Origin: Ochrobactrum sp. CM-21-5
GTDB taxonomy: Bacteria > Pseudomonadota > Alphaproteobacteria > Rhizobiales > Rhizobiaceae
Length of the DNA: 64,000 nt
Reading direction: 5' to 3'
NCBI RefSeq assembly: GCF_014253075.1
Contig: NZ_JACLZJ010000002.1
Span: 620,001 to 684,000, forward strand
The notes under the pieces are model-generated. The model had not been told where the DNA came from, searched no databases, and was given only the letters and a program-made list of their open reading frames with translations. Below, piece after piece: positions 55,931 to 64,000 of the stretch. The stretch's first letter is position 1. Each line of letters opens with the position of its first letter. The translations under genes were made by a program, and so were the position numbers.

Positions 55931-56848
55931 CTATTGCGCGGGACCAACCGGGGGCGGCGGAAATTCACCCTGCTGCGGCGAAGGTGCAGAAGGCTGCGGC
56001 TCCATCTCAGGCGCCAACGGCGATAATGATTGCACATCCGGCGAAGAGGAAGAACCGGGGAGCGTTGTGTCCGGCTTCGCCCCATAGATGCCGAGCTTTG
56101 CCTCCTGGGCTTTCTGCCCAGCCTCCGCGTAGGCACCGCCGGGCGTCGCTTTTACCCAACCGTTCGATACGAGCCAAAGCGCTGCGTCCTCATTTCCAAG
56201 CCTGCATTCGGTTGCGACCGCGCCACCGCTATTGGACTGCGGCAGACGGCACATGATGGCGCGCGAGCGCAGCCACTGGCGGAAAGCGGTGCGCGCCTGC
56301 ATGCCGCATGGCCAGCTTTCACCAGATGGAGACTGGCACATTTCTTCAATAGGCATGACTTCAATGCCCTGCAGATCGACGATGCGTCCCTGGCTCTCCA
56401 GCCGTCCCGCTGCGACCGCAACTGGAAGCGGCAGCAATTGCATCTGTTCACCTGCATCGACAGGCGTTGCAGGTGGCGGCGGCTCAGGCGGCTTCGGTGC
56501 CGCGGCAAGGCCGAGATCGCTTAATGGCGGGCGTGGGGCCTCCCGCTCAAGAGCGCCTTCGTCTCGCGACGCAGTATCCCCCGCATCCGGTGCGGGTGCT
56601 GGCGCGGTTTCCGACGATGTACCGCCTGTTCCGGCATTGGCGTCAGGTTCGGTATAGTCGAATTGCTCCACCACAATGCCGTTTCCGGATGCCTGGCCCT
56701 GCGCTCCCCCGGATTCAATCACCGTCACGGGACGGTCAAGCGCACCATAAAAAGGCGCGACAAAGGCCGCCACGAGCACAACGCCAGTCACTCCGGCCAA
56801 TGTGCCGAAAACAAGACGCGCATGGTTTTTATCCTGCGGTTTGGCCAT
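55931..56848 (-). CDS. Membrane-anchored SNase-like (thermonuclease-family) protein
   Basis: This 305-residue protein has a membrane helix near residues 12-33, a Pro/Ala/Glu-rich linker, then an SNase-like core (GRIVDLQGIEVMPIEEMC... and EDAALWLVSNGWVKATPGGAYAEAGQKAQEAKLGIYG). The catalytic arginines of true thermonucleases are not clear, so it may be inactive. The tail is Pro/Ser-rich. Its ATG overlaps the regulator stop (TGATG), so both are probably translated together. Confidence 0.72.
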   Translation of the reverse strand: MAKPQDKNHARLVFGTLAGVTGVVLVAAFVAPFYGALDRPVTVIESGGAQGQASGNGIVVEQFDYTEPDANAGTGGTSSETAPAPAPDAGDTASRDEGALEREAPRPPLSDLGLAAAPKPPEPPPPATPVDAGEQMQLLPLPVAVAAGRLESQGRIVDLQGIEVMPIEEMCQSPSGESWPCGMQARTAFRQWLRSRAIMCRLPQSNSGGAVATECRLGNEDAALWLVSNGWVKATPGGAYAEAGQKAQEAKLGIYGAKPDTTLPGSSSSPDVQSLSPLAPEMEPQPSAPSPQQGEFPPPPVGPAQ

Positions 56849-57501
56849 CACTGGCTCGCCCACAGGACGCGAGCGATCCATTCGATATCTTTGGACTCGA
56901 AGATACGGTTGGAATGTTCGGGATTGAGCGAATGCAATTCTATGGTTCGCGGTGTCTGGCGATGCAGGATTTTAGCCATAACCTCTCCATCTTTCGTTCG
57001 CACCACGACACGGTCGCCACGGCGCACCGCTGCATTGGGCGCGACGATCAGCGTATCGCCGTCACGATACAGGGGCAACATGCTGTCGCCGGAAACTTCG
57101 AGCGCATAAACACCTTCGTCCGCACGCGCAGGAAACTCCACGATGTCCCAACCCTGCCCTGCCGGAAAACCCGCATCATCGAAAAAGCCACCCGCCCCCG
57201 CCTCGGCCATGCCCAGAAGCGGAATGGAACGCGGCTCCTGCGTATATTCGCCGAATTGCACCGCCGGTTCCTCCCCCCGGATAAGCCGGGTGAACTCATC
57301 GAAGGTCGAGCCTGTGGCTTCCATGACCTTGGCAAGAGATTCGGTTGAGGGCCAGCGCGCGCGCCCATCGGCTGCGTAACGCTTGGACTTGTTGAAGGTC
57401 GTGGGATCGAGCCCGGCACGCCGTGCCAGACCAGATGCGCTTAAGGAATGGCGTTCTGCCAAGGCATCGATGGCAGCCCATACACTATCATGAGAAAACA
57501 T
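56848..57501 (-). CDS. S24-family repressor-like regulator (HTH + LexA-type peptidase fold)
   Basis: This 217-residue protein has an N-terminal helix-turn-helix (about residues 10-60, SASGLARRAGLDPTTFNKSKRY) and a C-terminal S24 domain with catalytic Ser in VSGDSMLPLYRDGD and Lys in GEVMAKIL. An Ala-Gly candidate cleavage site lies in AEAGAGG. The layout fits LexA/cI-like regulators that self-cleave. It precedes the SNase-like gene in one operon. No phage genes are near. Confidence 0.85.
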   Translation of the reverse strand: MFSHDSVWAAIDALAERHSLSASGLARRAGLDPTTFNKSKRYAADGRARWPSTESLAKVMEATGSTFDEFTRLIRGEEPAVQFGEYTQEPRSIPLLGMAEAGAGGFFDDAGFPAGQGWDIVEFPARADEGVYALEVSGDSMLPLYRDGDTLIVAPNAAVRRGDRVVVRTKDGEVMAKILHRQTPRTIELHSLNPEHSNRIFESKDIEWIARVLWASQ

Positions 57502-57687
57502 AGTACGATCCGCCAAGTTCTGATGCATGATTATCCCATCGCGGACAATTCCGCTTCCGGAAGATATGCATAGAGGATTTTAAACCTAAACCTCCATCCC
57601 ATATTTTGTTGCAAACTACCGAAAATCCACCATTTACGCAAGATGTACGAATTAGCAGGGAAAATTTTCTTATTTACCCGATCCTGA

Positions 57688-57726
57688 ACAAAAAACGCGC
57701 GGCACCTTCATACCGCGCGTTTTGCA
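57688..57726 (-). terminator. Terminator of the beta-oxidation operon
   Basis: On the minus strand AAAACGCGCGG and CCGCGCGTTTT form an 11-pair stem with loop of ten bases, followed by a T run. It lies about 20 bases after the last gene. Confidence 0.9.
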
Positions 57727-57746
57727 ATCGTTGAATATAAAGTCGG

Positions 57747-59963
57747 TCAGGCTGCCTTCTTCGCCTCGCCCTTATAAGGGTTGAAGCGCTGATAGAAGCT
57801 TTCGCCGTTCTCTGCCATATCGAGCAACAGTTTCGGCGCCTTGAACTGCTGGCCGTATTTCTTCTGCATGCCCTTGGCGAGCTTGACGAATTTGCTTGCC
57901 CCCATGCCGTCGATATAGGACAGCGTGCCGCCCGTATAAGGTGCAAAGCCAAAGGCAAGGATTGAGCCGACATCCGCCTCACGCGGATCGGTCACTATGC
58001 CCTCTTCCATTACCCGGGCGGCTTCCAGAGCGATGGTGACAAGGAAACGTTCTTTCAGCTCCTTCACATCGATTTTGTCCGGGTTCCGCTGCGGGTAGAG
58101 GTCTTTTAGGCCCGGCCACAGGTGCTTCTTGGCAGGCTTTGCCGGATAATCGTAGAAGCCCTTGCCGTTCTTGCGGCCCTTGCGGTCGAATTCGTTGACG
58201 AGCCTGTCCACCAGTTCCACATGACGCGGATCGACAGCCTTCTCACCCAGATCAGCCAGTGTGGCTTTGAGAATTTTCTGCGACAAGTCGATCGCCGTTT
58301 CGTCGTTGAGCGCGAGCGGGCCGACCGGCATGCCGGCCATGCGCGCGGCATTTTCGATCATCGCAGCCGGGACGCCCTCGATGAGCATATTATAGGCTTC
58401 CGACATATAGCGCAGCACGCAGCGATTGACGTAGAAGCCGCGTGTGTCGTTGACGACGATCGGCGTCTTCTTGATCGCCCGGACATAATCAAGGGCGACG
58501 GCCAGAGCCTTGTCGGAGGTCTTCTTGCCCAGAATCACTTCCACCAGCATCATCTTGTCGACGGGCGAGAAGAAATGAATGCCGATGAAGTTCTTCGGGC
58601 GCTTCGACACTTTCGCAAGTCCGGTGATCGGCAGGGTCGAGGTGTTGGAAGCGAAAATGGCAGAAGTCTTGAGCACTTCCTCGGCCTTCTCCGTTGCAAC
58701 GCGCTTGACTTCGCGGTCCTCAAACACAGCTTCGATCACCAGATCGGCACCTTCAAGCAAAGCGTAATCAGGCGTTGCGGTGATGAGCGACAGAAGCTTT
58801 TCCTTGTCGGCTTCCGTCGCACGCCCCTTCTGCATTTCCTTGGTCACCAGATCGGCGGTATGCGCCTTGCCCTTGTCGGCAGATTCCTGATCGCGGTCGA
58901 TCAGCACCACCGGAATGCCGGCCTTCGCCGTCACATAGGCAATGCCCGCACCCATGAAGCCTGCGCCGATGACGCCGATCTTCTTGAATTTGTTTGGTTT
59001 TTCTTCCGCCGGGCGGCGTGCACCCTTGTTGAGTTCCTGCAACGACACGAACAACGAACGGATCATCATAGCCGCTTCGGTGGTTTGCAGGATTTCGGTG
59101 AAATAGCGCTGCTCGATCTTCAGCGCCGTATCGAAGGGCACCAGCAGCCCCTCATAGACCGATTTGAGGATCGCAAGAGCTGCCGGATAATTGCCCGATG
59201 TTTCGCGGCGCAGGATCGCAGTCGCCGCAGGCCAGAGATTGGCGCCCGCAGCGGAATAGATCGCGCCGCCCGGAAGCTTGAAGCCCTTTTCATCCCATGG
59301 CTGCACCGGCTTGAGGCCGCCCTTGATGAGCTTCTTCGCCGTTTCGACCAGTTTTTTGGCCGGAGCAATCTCAGTGACGAGGCCCATCGCCCTGGCGCGT
59401 TGCGCCGTCAGGCTGGAGCCGGTCGTCATCATCTGAAGCGCGTCCTGCTGGTTGGCAAGGCGCGGAACGCGCTGCGTGCCGCCAGCACCGGGAAACAGGC
59501 CGACCTTCACTTCCGGCAGAGCCATTTTCACGCCCGGCGCATCCGACGCCACACGGGCATGGCAGGCGAGCGACATTTCAAACGCACCGCCCATGCAGGT
59601 TCCGTTAATGGCCGAGACCCAAGGCTTGCCGCAGGTCTCAAGCTTGCGGAACAGACCGCTCATCTTGCCGACATTATCAAACAGTGCCTGAACCGCGCCC
59701 TGCGCATCCTTGGCCTTGCCTTTGTGAAACTCCTTCAACATACCTTCAAGCATGGTCAGGTCCGCGCCGCCGGAGAAGCTTTCCTTGCCGGATGTTATAA
59801 CAATACCCTTGACCTTCTCATCGGCTGTCGTCGCATCGATGATCGCGTCGAGTTCCTGCATCGCCTCGACGGTGAAGACATTCATCGACCTGTCGGGCAT
59901 ATCCCATGTTACGAGCGCGATGCCATCATTATCGGTTTCAACTTTGAAATTCTTGTAAGCCAT
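57747..59963 (-). CDS. fadJ: Enoyl-CoA hydratase/3-hydroxyacyl-CoA dehydrogenase (FadJ/FadB type)
   Basis: This 738-residue multifunctional enzyme has an N-terminal crotonase domain (TSGKESFSGGADLTML, then NGTCMGGAFEMSLACHARVA) and a C-terminal dehydrogenase domain with the NAD loop GVIGAGFMGAGIAYVTAKAG near residue 340 and HFFSPVDKMMLVEVI. It carries out the hydration and oxidation steps of beta-oxidation. The ATG at 59963 begins the conserved N-terminus. It is 13 bases after the thiolase gene. Confidence 0.95.
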   Translation of the reverse strand: MAYKNFKVETDNDGIALVTWDMPDRSMNVFTVEAMQELDAIIDATTADEKVKGIVITSGKESFSGGADLTMLEGMLKEFHKGKAKDAQGAVQALFDNVGKMSGLFRKLETCGKPWVSAINGTCMGGAFEMSLACHARVASDAPGVKMALPEVKVGLFPGAGGTQRVPRLANQQDALQMMTTGSSLTAQRARAMGLVTEIAPAKKLVETAKKLIKGGLKPVQPWDEKGFKLPGGAIYSAAGANLWPAATAILRRETSGNYPAALAILKSVYEGLLVPFDTALKIEQRYFTEILQTTEAAMMIRSLFVSLQELNKGARRPAEEKPNKFKKIGVIGAGFMGAGIAYVTAKAGIPVVLIDRDQESADKGKAHTADLVTKEMQKGRATEADKEKLLSLITATPDYALLEGADLVIEAVFEDREVKRVATEKAEEVLKTSAIFASNTSTLPITGLAKVSKRPKNFIGIHFFSPVDKMMLVEVILGKKTSDKALAVALDYVRAIKKTPIVVNDTRGFYVNRCVLRYMSEAYNMLIEGVPAAMIENAARMAGMPVGPLALNDETAIDLSQKILKATLADLGEKAVDPRHVELVDRLVNEFDRKGRKNGKGFYDYPAKPAKKHLWPGLKDLYPQRNPDKIDVKELKERFLVTIALEAARVMEEGIVTDPREADVGSILAFGFAPYTGGTLSYIDGMGASKFVKLAKGMQKKYGQQFKAPKLLLDMAENGESFYQRFNPYKGEAKKAA

Positions 59964-59976
59964 TGATAATGTCTCC

Positions 59977-61185
59977 TTACACGCGCTCGATGATCGTGGC
60001 CGTTCCCATGCCGGCGCCAATGCATAAAGTCACCAGCGCCACATTGAGATCGCGGCGCTCCAGTTCATCCAGCACCGTACCGAGGATCATCGCGCCCGTC
60101 GCACCCAACGGATGGCCCATCGCGATAGCGCCGCCATTGACGTTGATTTTGTCAAGCGGAATGTCGAAGGCCTGCATGTAACGCAGAACCACGGCAGCGA
60201 AAGCTTCGTTCAACTCGAACAGATCGATGTCCGAAAGCTTCATCCTGGCCTGTTTCAGAAGCTTTTGCGTCACATCGACCGGGCCAGTCAGCATCAGCGC
60301 CGGTTCCGAGCCGATATTGGCAAAAGCGCGAATGCGCGCGCGCGGCTTGATGCCGAACGCCTTGCCTGCCTTTTTGGAACCCACCAGCACGCCAGCCGCG
60401 CCATCAACGATGCCCGACGAATTGCCCGCATGGTGGACGTGGTCGATGGCTTCCACTTCCGGATGGGCCTGAATGCCCACCGCATTGAAGCCGCCCATCT
60501 CGCCCGGCATGACAAAGGATGGATTCAGTTGCCCCAGCGCCTGCATGTCGGTGCCGGGACGCATATGTTCGTCACGGTCGAGAATGGTGAGGCCGTTCTG
60601 ATCCTTGACCGGAATGACCGAGTTCTTGAAATAGCCCTTTTCCCACGATTTGGCGGCACGCTTCTGGCTTTCGACCGCATAGGCATCCACATCATCGCGG
60701 GAAAAGCCGTATTTGGTGGCGATCAGATCGGCGGAAACGCCCTGCGGCATGAAATAGCCGGGGAAACCCACCGACGGATCCATGTACCAGGCCCCGCCCG
60801 ACATGCCCATGCCGACGCGTGACATGCTTTCCACGCCGCCCGCGATCACCAGATCATCCGCGCCGAAAGCAACCTTGGCCGCGGCCAGATTGACAGCATC
60901 CAGACCGGAAGCGCAAAAGCGCGAAATCTGTATGCCCGGAGCCTTGAAATCGTAACCCGCTTCAAACGCCGCCGAGCGCGGAATCACGGCTCCCGCCTCG
61001 CCGACCGGATCGACGCAGCCGAAAATAATGTCATCTACCTTTGCCGTGTCGATGCCGTTGCGATCACGCAAGGATTCCAGCACCTTCGCGCTCAGACGCA
61101 CAGCGGGCACTTCATGCAGGCTGCCATCCTTCTTGCCGCGTCCGCGCGGCGTGCGGACATGATCGTAAATATAGGCTTCGGCCAT
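59977..61185 (-). CDS. fadA: Acetyl-CoA C-acyltransferase (thiolase)
   Basis: This 402-residue thiolase has the nucleophile Cys in ISRFCASGLDAVNLAAAKV, the His in AIAMGHPLGATGA and the second Cys in TLCIGAGMG near the C-terminus. It cleaves 3-ketoacyl-CoA to acetyl-CoA. The frame is open from 61200; the ATG at 61185 gives the usual start. It lies 17 bases after the acyl-CoA dehydrogenase gene. Confidence 0.94.
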   Translation of the reverse strand: MAEAYIYDHVRTPRGRGKKDGSLHEVPAVRLSAKVLESLRDRNGIDTAKVDDIIFGCVDPVGEAGAVIPRSAAFEAGYDFKAPGIQISRFCASGLDAVNLAAAKVAFGADDLVIAGGVESMSRVGMGMSGGAWYMDPSVGFPGYFMPQGVSADLIATKYGFSRDDVDAYAVESQKRAAKSWEKGYFKNSVIPVKDQNGLTILDRDEHMRPGTDMQALGQLNPSFVMPGEMGGFNAVGIQAHPEVEAIDHVHHAGNSSGIVDGAAGVLVGSKKAGKAFGIKPRARIRAFANIGSEPALMLTGPVDVTQKLLKQARMKLSDIDLFELNEAFAAVVLRYMQAFDIPLDKINVNGGAIAMGHPLGATGAMILGTVLDELERRDLNVALVTLCIGAGMGTATIIERV

Positions 61186-61202
61186 TTTTTCCTCCGTCAA
61201 AA

Positions 61203-62996
61203 TCAGAATGCGTCTGCAGGCAGCGCCAGCATCGAATCCGCGCCCGACTGGATGCGTGCGAGATGTGCAGCGCTTTCCGGCATGATACGCTCGAAATAGT
61301 AACGCGCGGTGACAAGTTTGGCCTCAAGGAAATCCTTGTTACCCTCACCCGATGCCAGTTTTTCTTGCGCCGCTTTCACCATCCGCCCCCACATATAGCC
61401 CAGCGCCACCAGACCGAAGAGATGCATATAGTCGTTGGACGCGGCACCCGCATTGTCGGGTTTTGCCATTGCATTCTCCATCAGCCACATGGTTGCAGCC
61501 TGAAGGTCGCTGAGGCCCTTTTTGAGATGTTTGGTGAAGAAGGAAAGCTTTTCATTCTCGCGATTTTCTTCGCAGAATTCGCCCACTTCATTGAAAAAAG
61601 CCGTAACCGCACGACCGCCATTGAGCGCCAGCTTGCGGCCAACCAGATCGAGCGCCTGAATGCCGTTCGCACCCTCATAGATCATGGCGATGCGGGCATC
61701 GCGCACATATTGGCTCATGCCGCTTTCTTCGATATAGCCGTGACCGCCGAAGACCTGCTGCGCCATGACGGCATGTTCAAATCCCTTGTCGGTCAGAACA
61801 CCCTTGAGCACCGGCGTCAGCAGGCCGACCAGATCGTCCGCCGCCTGCCGTTCGACCTCATCGCTTGAACGATGCGCGATGTCGGAATGAAGCGCGACCC
61901 ATAAAAGCAGCGCCCGGCCAGCCTCATTGAAAGCGCGGATATTCATCAGATTGCGGCGGATATCCGGATGCACGATGATCGGATCGGCCTTCCTGTCAGG
62001 AGCTGCGGCTCCGGAAAGCGCACGGCCCTGAATGCGTTCGCGCGCATAGATTGCGGCATTCTGGTAGGCGGTTTCCGCAATCGAAAGTCCCTGCAAGGCA
62101 ACGCCCAGCCGTGCTTCATTCATCATGGTGAACATGGCGCGCAGGCCCTTATGCGCCTCACCGATCAGATAGCCTGTCGCATCGTCATAATTCATGACGC
62201 AGGTGGCGTTGCCGTGAATACCCATCTTTTCTTCAATGGAGCCGCAGGAAACGCCGTTGCGTTCGCCGGGATTTCCATCGGCATCAAGAATGAATTTCGG
62301 CACGATGAAAAGCGAAATGCCTTTCACGCCTTCCGGCGCGCCGTCGATACGGGCCAGCACCAGATGGATGATGTTTTCCGCCATGTCATGTTCGCCAGCC
62401 GAGATAAAAATCTTCTGGCCAGAAATCTTGTAAGTGCCGTCATCCTGCGGCGTGGCACTGGTGCGCAACAAGCCCAGATCGGTGCCGCAATGCGGTTCGG
62501 TCAGGTTCATCGTCCCGGTCCAGACACCCTCGACCATCTTCGGCAGATAAGTATCTTTTTGCTCATCGGTGCCATGCGCAAGCAATGCGGCAATCGCGCC
62601 CTGCGTCAGCCCCGGATACATAATGAGCGCCATATTGGCCGAGGACATATATTCGCCGACAGCGGTGTGCAGCAGATAGGGAAGCCCCTGCCCGCCATAC
62701 TGTTCCGGAACGGCGAGGCCGATCCAGCCGCTTTCGCAGTAAAGATCATAGGCTTCCTTGAAACCTTCCGGCGTTTTCACCGAACCGTCGGGCGCACGGA
62801 TGCAGCCTTGCCTGTCGCCTGTGTGATTGATCGGGAACAGAGTGCCTTCGGCAAGCTTTGCACCTTCCGCGAGGATCGCCTCGACGACATCGGGCGACGC
62901 GTCGGCAAAGCCCGGCAGATTGTTGTAACGCTGATAATTCAGAACGTCGTTGAGAACGAAATTCGTATCTTCAACTGGCGCGCGATAGCTCGGCAT
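61203..62996 (-). CDS. Acyl-CoA dehydrogenase
   Basis: This 597-residue flavoenzyme has the long acyl-CoA dehydrogenase form with a C-terminal extension (AcdH/DUF-type). Key parts are [29 protein letters not shown] and [23 protein letters not shown] (FAD and catalytic region). It introduces the first double bond in beta-oxidation. It is the first gene of the operon, and a LiuR-like palindrome lies 220 bases upstream. Confidence 0.93.
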   Translation of the reverse strand: MPSYRAPVEDTNFVLNDVLNYQRYNNLPGFADASPDVVEAILAEGAKLAEGTLFPINHTGDRQGCIRAPDGSVKTPEGFKEAYDLYCESGWIGLAVPEQYGGQGLPYLLHTAVGEYMSSANMALIMYPGLTQGAIAALLAHGTDEQKDTYLPKMVEGVWTGTMNLTEPHCGTDLGLLRTSATPQDDGTYKISGQKIFISAGEHDMAENIIHLVLARIDGAPEGVKGISLFIVPKFILDADGNPGERNGVSCGSIEEKMGIHGNATCVMNYDDATGYLIGEAHKGLRAMFTMMNEARLGVALQGLSIAETAYQNAAIYARERIQGRALSGAAAPDRKADPIIVHPDIRRNLMNIRAFNEAGRALLLWVALHSDIAHRSSDEVERQAADDLVGLLTPVLKGVLTDKGFEHAVMAQQVFGGHGYIEESGMSQYVRDARIAMIYEGANGIQALDLVGRKLALNGGRAVTAFFNEVGEFCEENRENEKLSFFTKHLKKGLSDLQAATMWLMENAMAKPDNAGAASNDYMHLFGLVALGYMWGRMVKAAQEKLASGEGNKDFLEAKLVTARYYFERIMPESAAHLARIQSGADSMLALPADAF

Positions 62997-63571
62997 CGAT
63001 ATCCTCCAATTCATCACCTGAGTATTTCCGCAGAATGCGGAAATGCTCGAACCGCTTTTCATGCACGACGTGTCACCCTATAGCGAAACGTAGTGACCGC
63101 ACGCATGTTGCAGCAAAAGGGGTATCCGCTCCCGAAAAATCGCCATTTTTGCCGCTTTCTGGCCAATCACATCCCTCATTCAGACAATGATTATCCAGCT
63201 TGACACCGAAACTAGCGCATTTTGACGTTTCCGTAAACGTCAAAATTACGAGCACTTGCGCAGCCGCTCAGCTAAGTGGGTTGTTGTATGTAAACGCCGC
63301 CTTGGTTTGTCCCCCCTGCGCGTTGGTATGGGCATTTCGTTGCGTTTGATTTATCTGAAAAGAAAGTTTCTCCGAACTCTGCGAATTTCATCACGTTGCC
63401 CCCAACAAAAACTTCCAATCCATCAAGCCGCTCCACGAACGAACCGCTCAATTCCGAACTTACGTTTAGGGAAATTTGTCTGCAAATTAGCAAACTCAGA
63501 CAAGGTTTCACCGATGTCCTGTTCTTTGGCCCGATGTATGAGACAGGTGATTGCAAAAACTGAAACTGTGA
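62997..63571. other. Intergenic stretch with possible decayed ORF
   Basis: The first 220 bases are the promoter zone of the acyl-CoA dehydrogenase operon. From 63272 on the minus strand a frame reads KFAEFGETFFSDKSNATKCPYQRAGG and VFVGGNVMKF, which looks protein-like, but there is no start or ribosome-binding site I trust. Base use is AT-richer than neighbours. It could be a gene remnant. Confidence 0.35.
63219..63246. promoter_or_regulatory. 28-base palindrome, probable LiuR/MerR-type operator of the beta-oxidation operon
   Basis: ATTTTGACGTTT and AAACGTCAAAAT form a perfect 12-base inverted repeat around four bases. The core is close to the TTTACGTAAACG sites described for LiuR-type MerR regulators of acyl-CoA catabolism. 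It lies 220 bases before the acyl-CoA dehydrogenase start. Confidence 0.65.
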
Positions 63572-63574
63572 GTT

Positions 63575-63718
63575 AGTTATCCTCACCCACAAGGACCCGG
63601 TGCAACTCCGGGTGGCTCTTCTGGCCGCCGATCCGCCAGACAACACATGAACGCAACCTTCTCCAGGGCTCCGACTTGCTCGGCGCGTTGCCTTCGACTG
63701 TGATCTCATCAAGCCATT
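63575..63718 (+). ncRNA. Structured leader upstream of the SulP gene
   Basis: Three hairpins can be drawn in order: GTGAG/CTCAC, ACCCGG/CCGGGT (loop TGCAACT) and TCTGGC/GCCAGA. A C/G-rich stretch then leads to the start codon, which has no visible ribosome-binding site. A cis-regulatory RNA is likely. I recall a predicted motif named sul1 before sulfate permease genes in alphaproteobacteria, but cannot check the match. Confidence 0.45.
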
Positions 63719-64000
63719 ATGTATAACTTTACCCAGTACCGCCGTGAGTGGTTTTCCAACATTCGTGCCGATGTCCTTTCAGGCATCGTTGTAGCGCTGG
63801 CGCTCATTCCTGAGGCGATCGGCTTCTCCGTCATCGCCGGGGTCGATCCGAAGGTTGGCCTCTATGCCAGTTTTGCCATCGCCTGTGTCGCCGCCTTCAC
63901 GGGTGGAAGACCTGGCATGATCTCTGCCGCGACCGCCGCAACCGCCGTTGTCATGGTCTCCCTCGTCAAGGAACACGGCCTGCAGTATCTTTTCGCCGCT
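63719..64000 (+). CDS. SulP-family anion transporter, 5' part only
   Basis: The first 94 residues are inside the window. They match the SulP start closely: [31 protein letters not shown], then [13 protein letters not shown] and [15 protein letters not shown]. These form the first helices of a sulfate or bicarbonate carrier. The C-terminal STAS domain, if present, lies outside. No Shine-Dalgarno sequence is visible before the ATG. Confidence 0.9.
   Translation, partial: MYNFTQYRREWFSNIRADVLSGIVVALALIPEAIGFSVIAGVDPKVGLYASFAIACVAAFTGGRPGMISAATAATAVVMVSLVKEHGLQYLFAA

Noticed and set aside
56848-57501. Prophage remnant signalled by the S24 repressor
   Set aside because: Both flanks are housekeeping genes (lysK and beta-oxidation), and no integrase, att-like repeat or phage structural gene is seen.
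58122-59966. 614-residue open frame on the plus strand
   Set aside because: Antisense to the FadJ-like gene, with no family-like motif; a shadow frame.
63575-63718. SAM-II riboswitch before the SulP gene
   Set aside because: The short SAM-II consensus with its A-rich pseudoknot loop is not present; the hairpins are GC-rich and spaced differently.

Overview
This 64 kb window comes from an alphaproteobacterium of the order Rhizobiales, most likely the Brucella/Ochrobactrum group, and probably its secondary chromosome. The evidence is a PdhS-type polar histidine kinase with CtrA boxes beside it, a class I lysyl-tRNA synthetase, an Entner-Doudoroff zwf-pgl-edd cluster, a short-chain fatty-acyl regulator divergent from isocitrate lyase, a tRNA-His without a G at position -1, and short palindromic intergenic elements typical of these genomes. 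The assignment rests on recognition, not on a database search. I saw no prophage, IS element, CRISPR array, rRNA or replication origin. It is mostly ordinary core and accessory metabolism.

Layout. 0.08-3.4 kb: a B12-type ABC importer on the minus strand behind a cobalamin riboswitch. 3.6-6.6 kb: a tripartite tricarboxylate transporter (tctCBA). 6.7-11.7 kb: small proteins, MgtC, an M24 peptidase, cold-shock protein, ribosomal protein S21 and tRNA-His. 12-17.8 kb: pdhS, flanked by two perfect TTAA-N7-TTAA CtrA boxes, then an AsmA-family protein. 17.8-21.9 kb: putrescine importer potFGHI (minus). 22.1-25.1 kb: scfR and aceA, divergent; aceA is followed by a chain of tiny overlapping ORFs made by a 125-bp tandem duplication. 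25.8-29.1 kb: putrescine catabolism (puuA, puuB). 29.2-38.1 kb: a Tat-signal Hint protein, alcohol dehydrogenase, Lrp/AzlCD, LysR, a DUF1127-like protein, GntR/MFS, an HD hydrolase and an SDR. 38.4-42.6 kb: zwf-pgl-edd. 42.7-47.8 kb: folD, a Wzz-like protein, an HD nucleotidase, a membrane protein and proC. 47.8-52.8 kb: a complete peptide/nickel-type ABC operon (minus). 53.1-57.5 kb: small proteins, lysK, and a membrane nuclease-like protein translationally coupled to an S24 repressor-like regulator. 57.7-63.0 kb: a beta-oxidation operon (minus) with a LiuR-like palindrome upstream. 63.7-64 kb: the start of a SulP transporter behind a structured leader.

How the genes work together. PotFGHI would import putrescine and PuuA/PuuB would start its gamma-glutamylation route. 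The acyl-CoA dehydrogenase, thiolase and FadJ-like protein would yield acetyl-CoA, whose assimilation needs the glyoxylate shunt enzyme AceA under ScfR. Zwf, Pgl and Edd give the upper Entner-Doudoroff pathway; eda is not in the window. The signals I rate most worth a second look are the aceA-distal micro-ORF chain, the CtrA boxes around pdhS, the sulP leader and the beta-oxidation palindrome.
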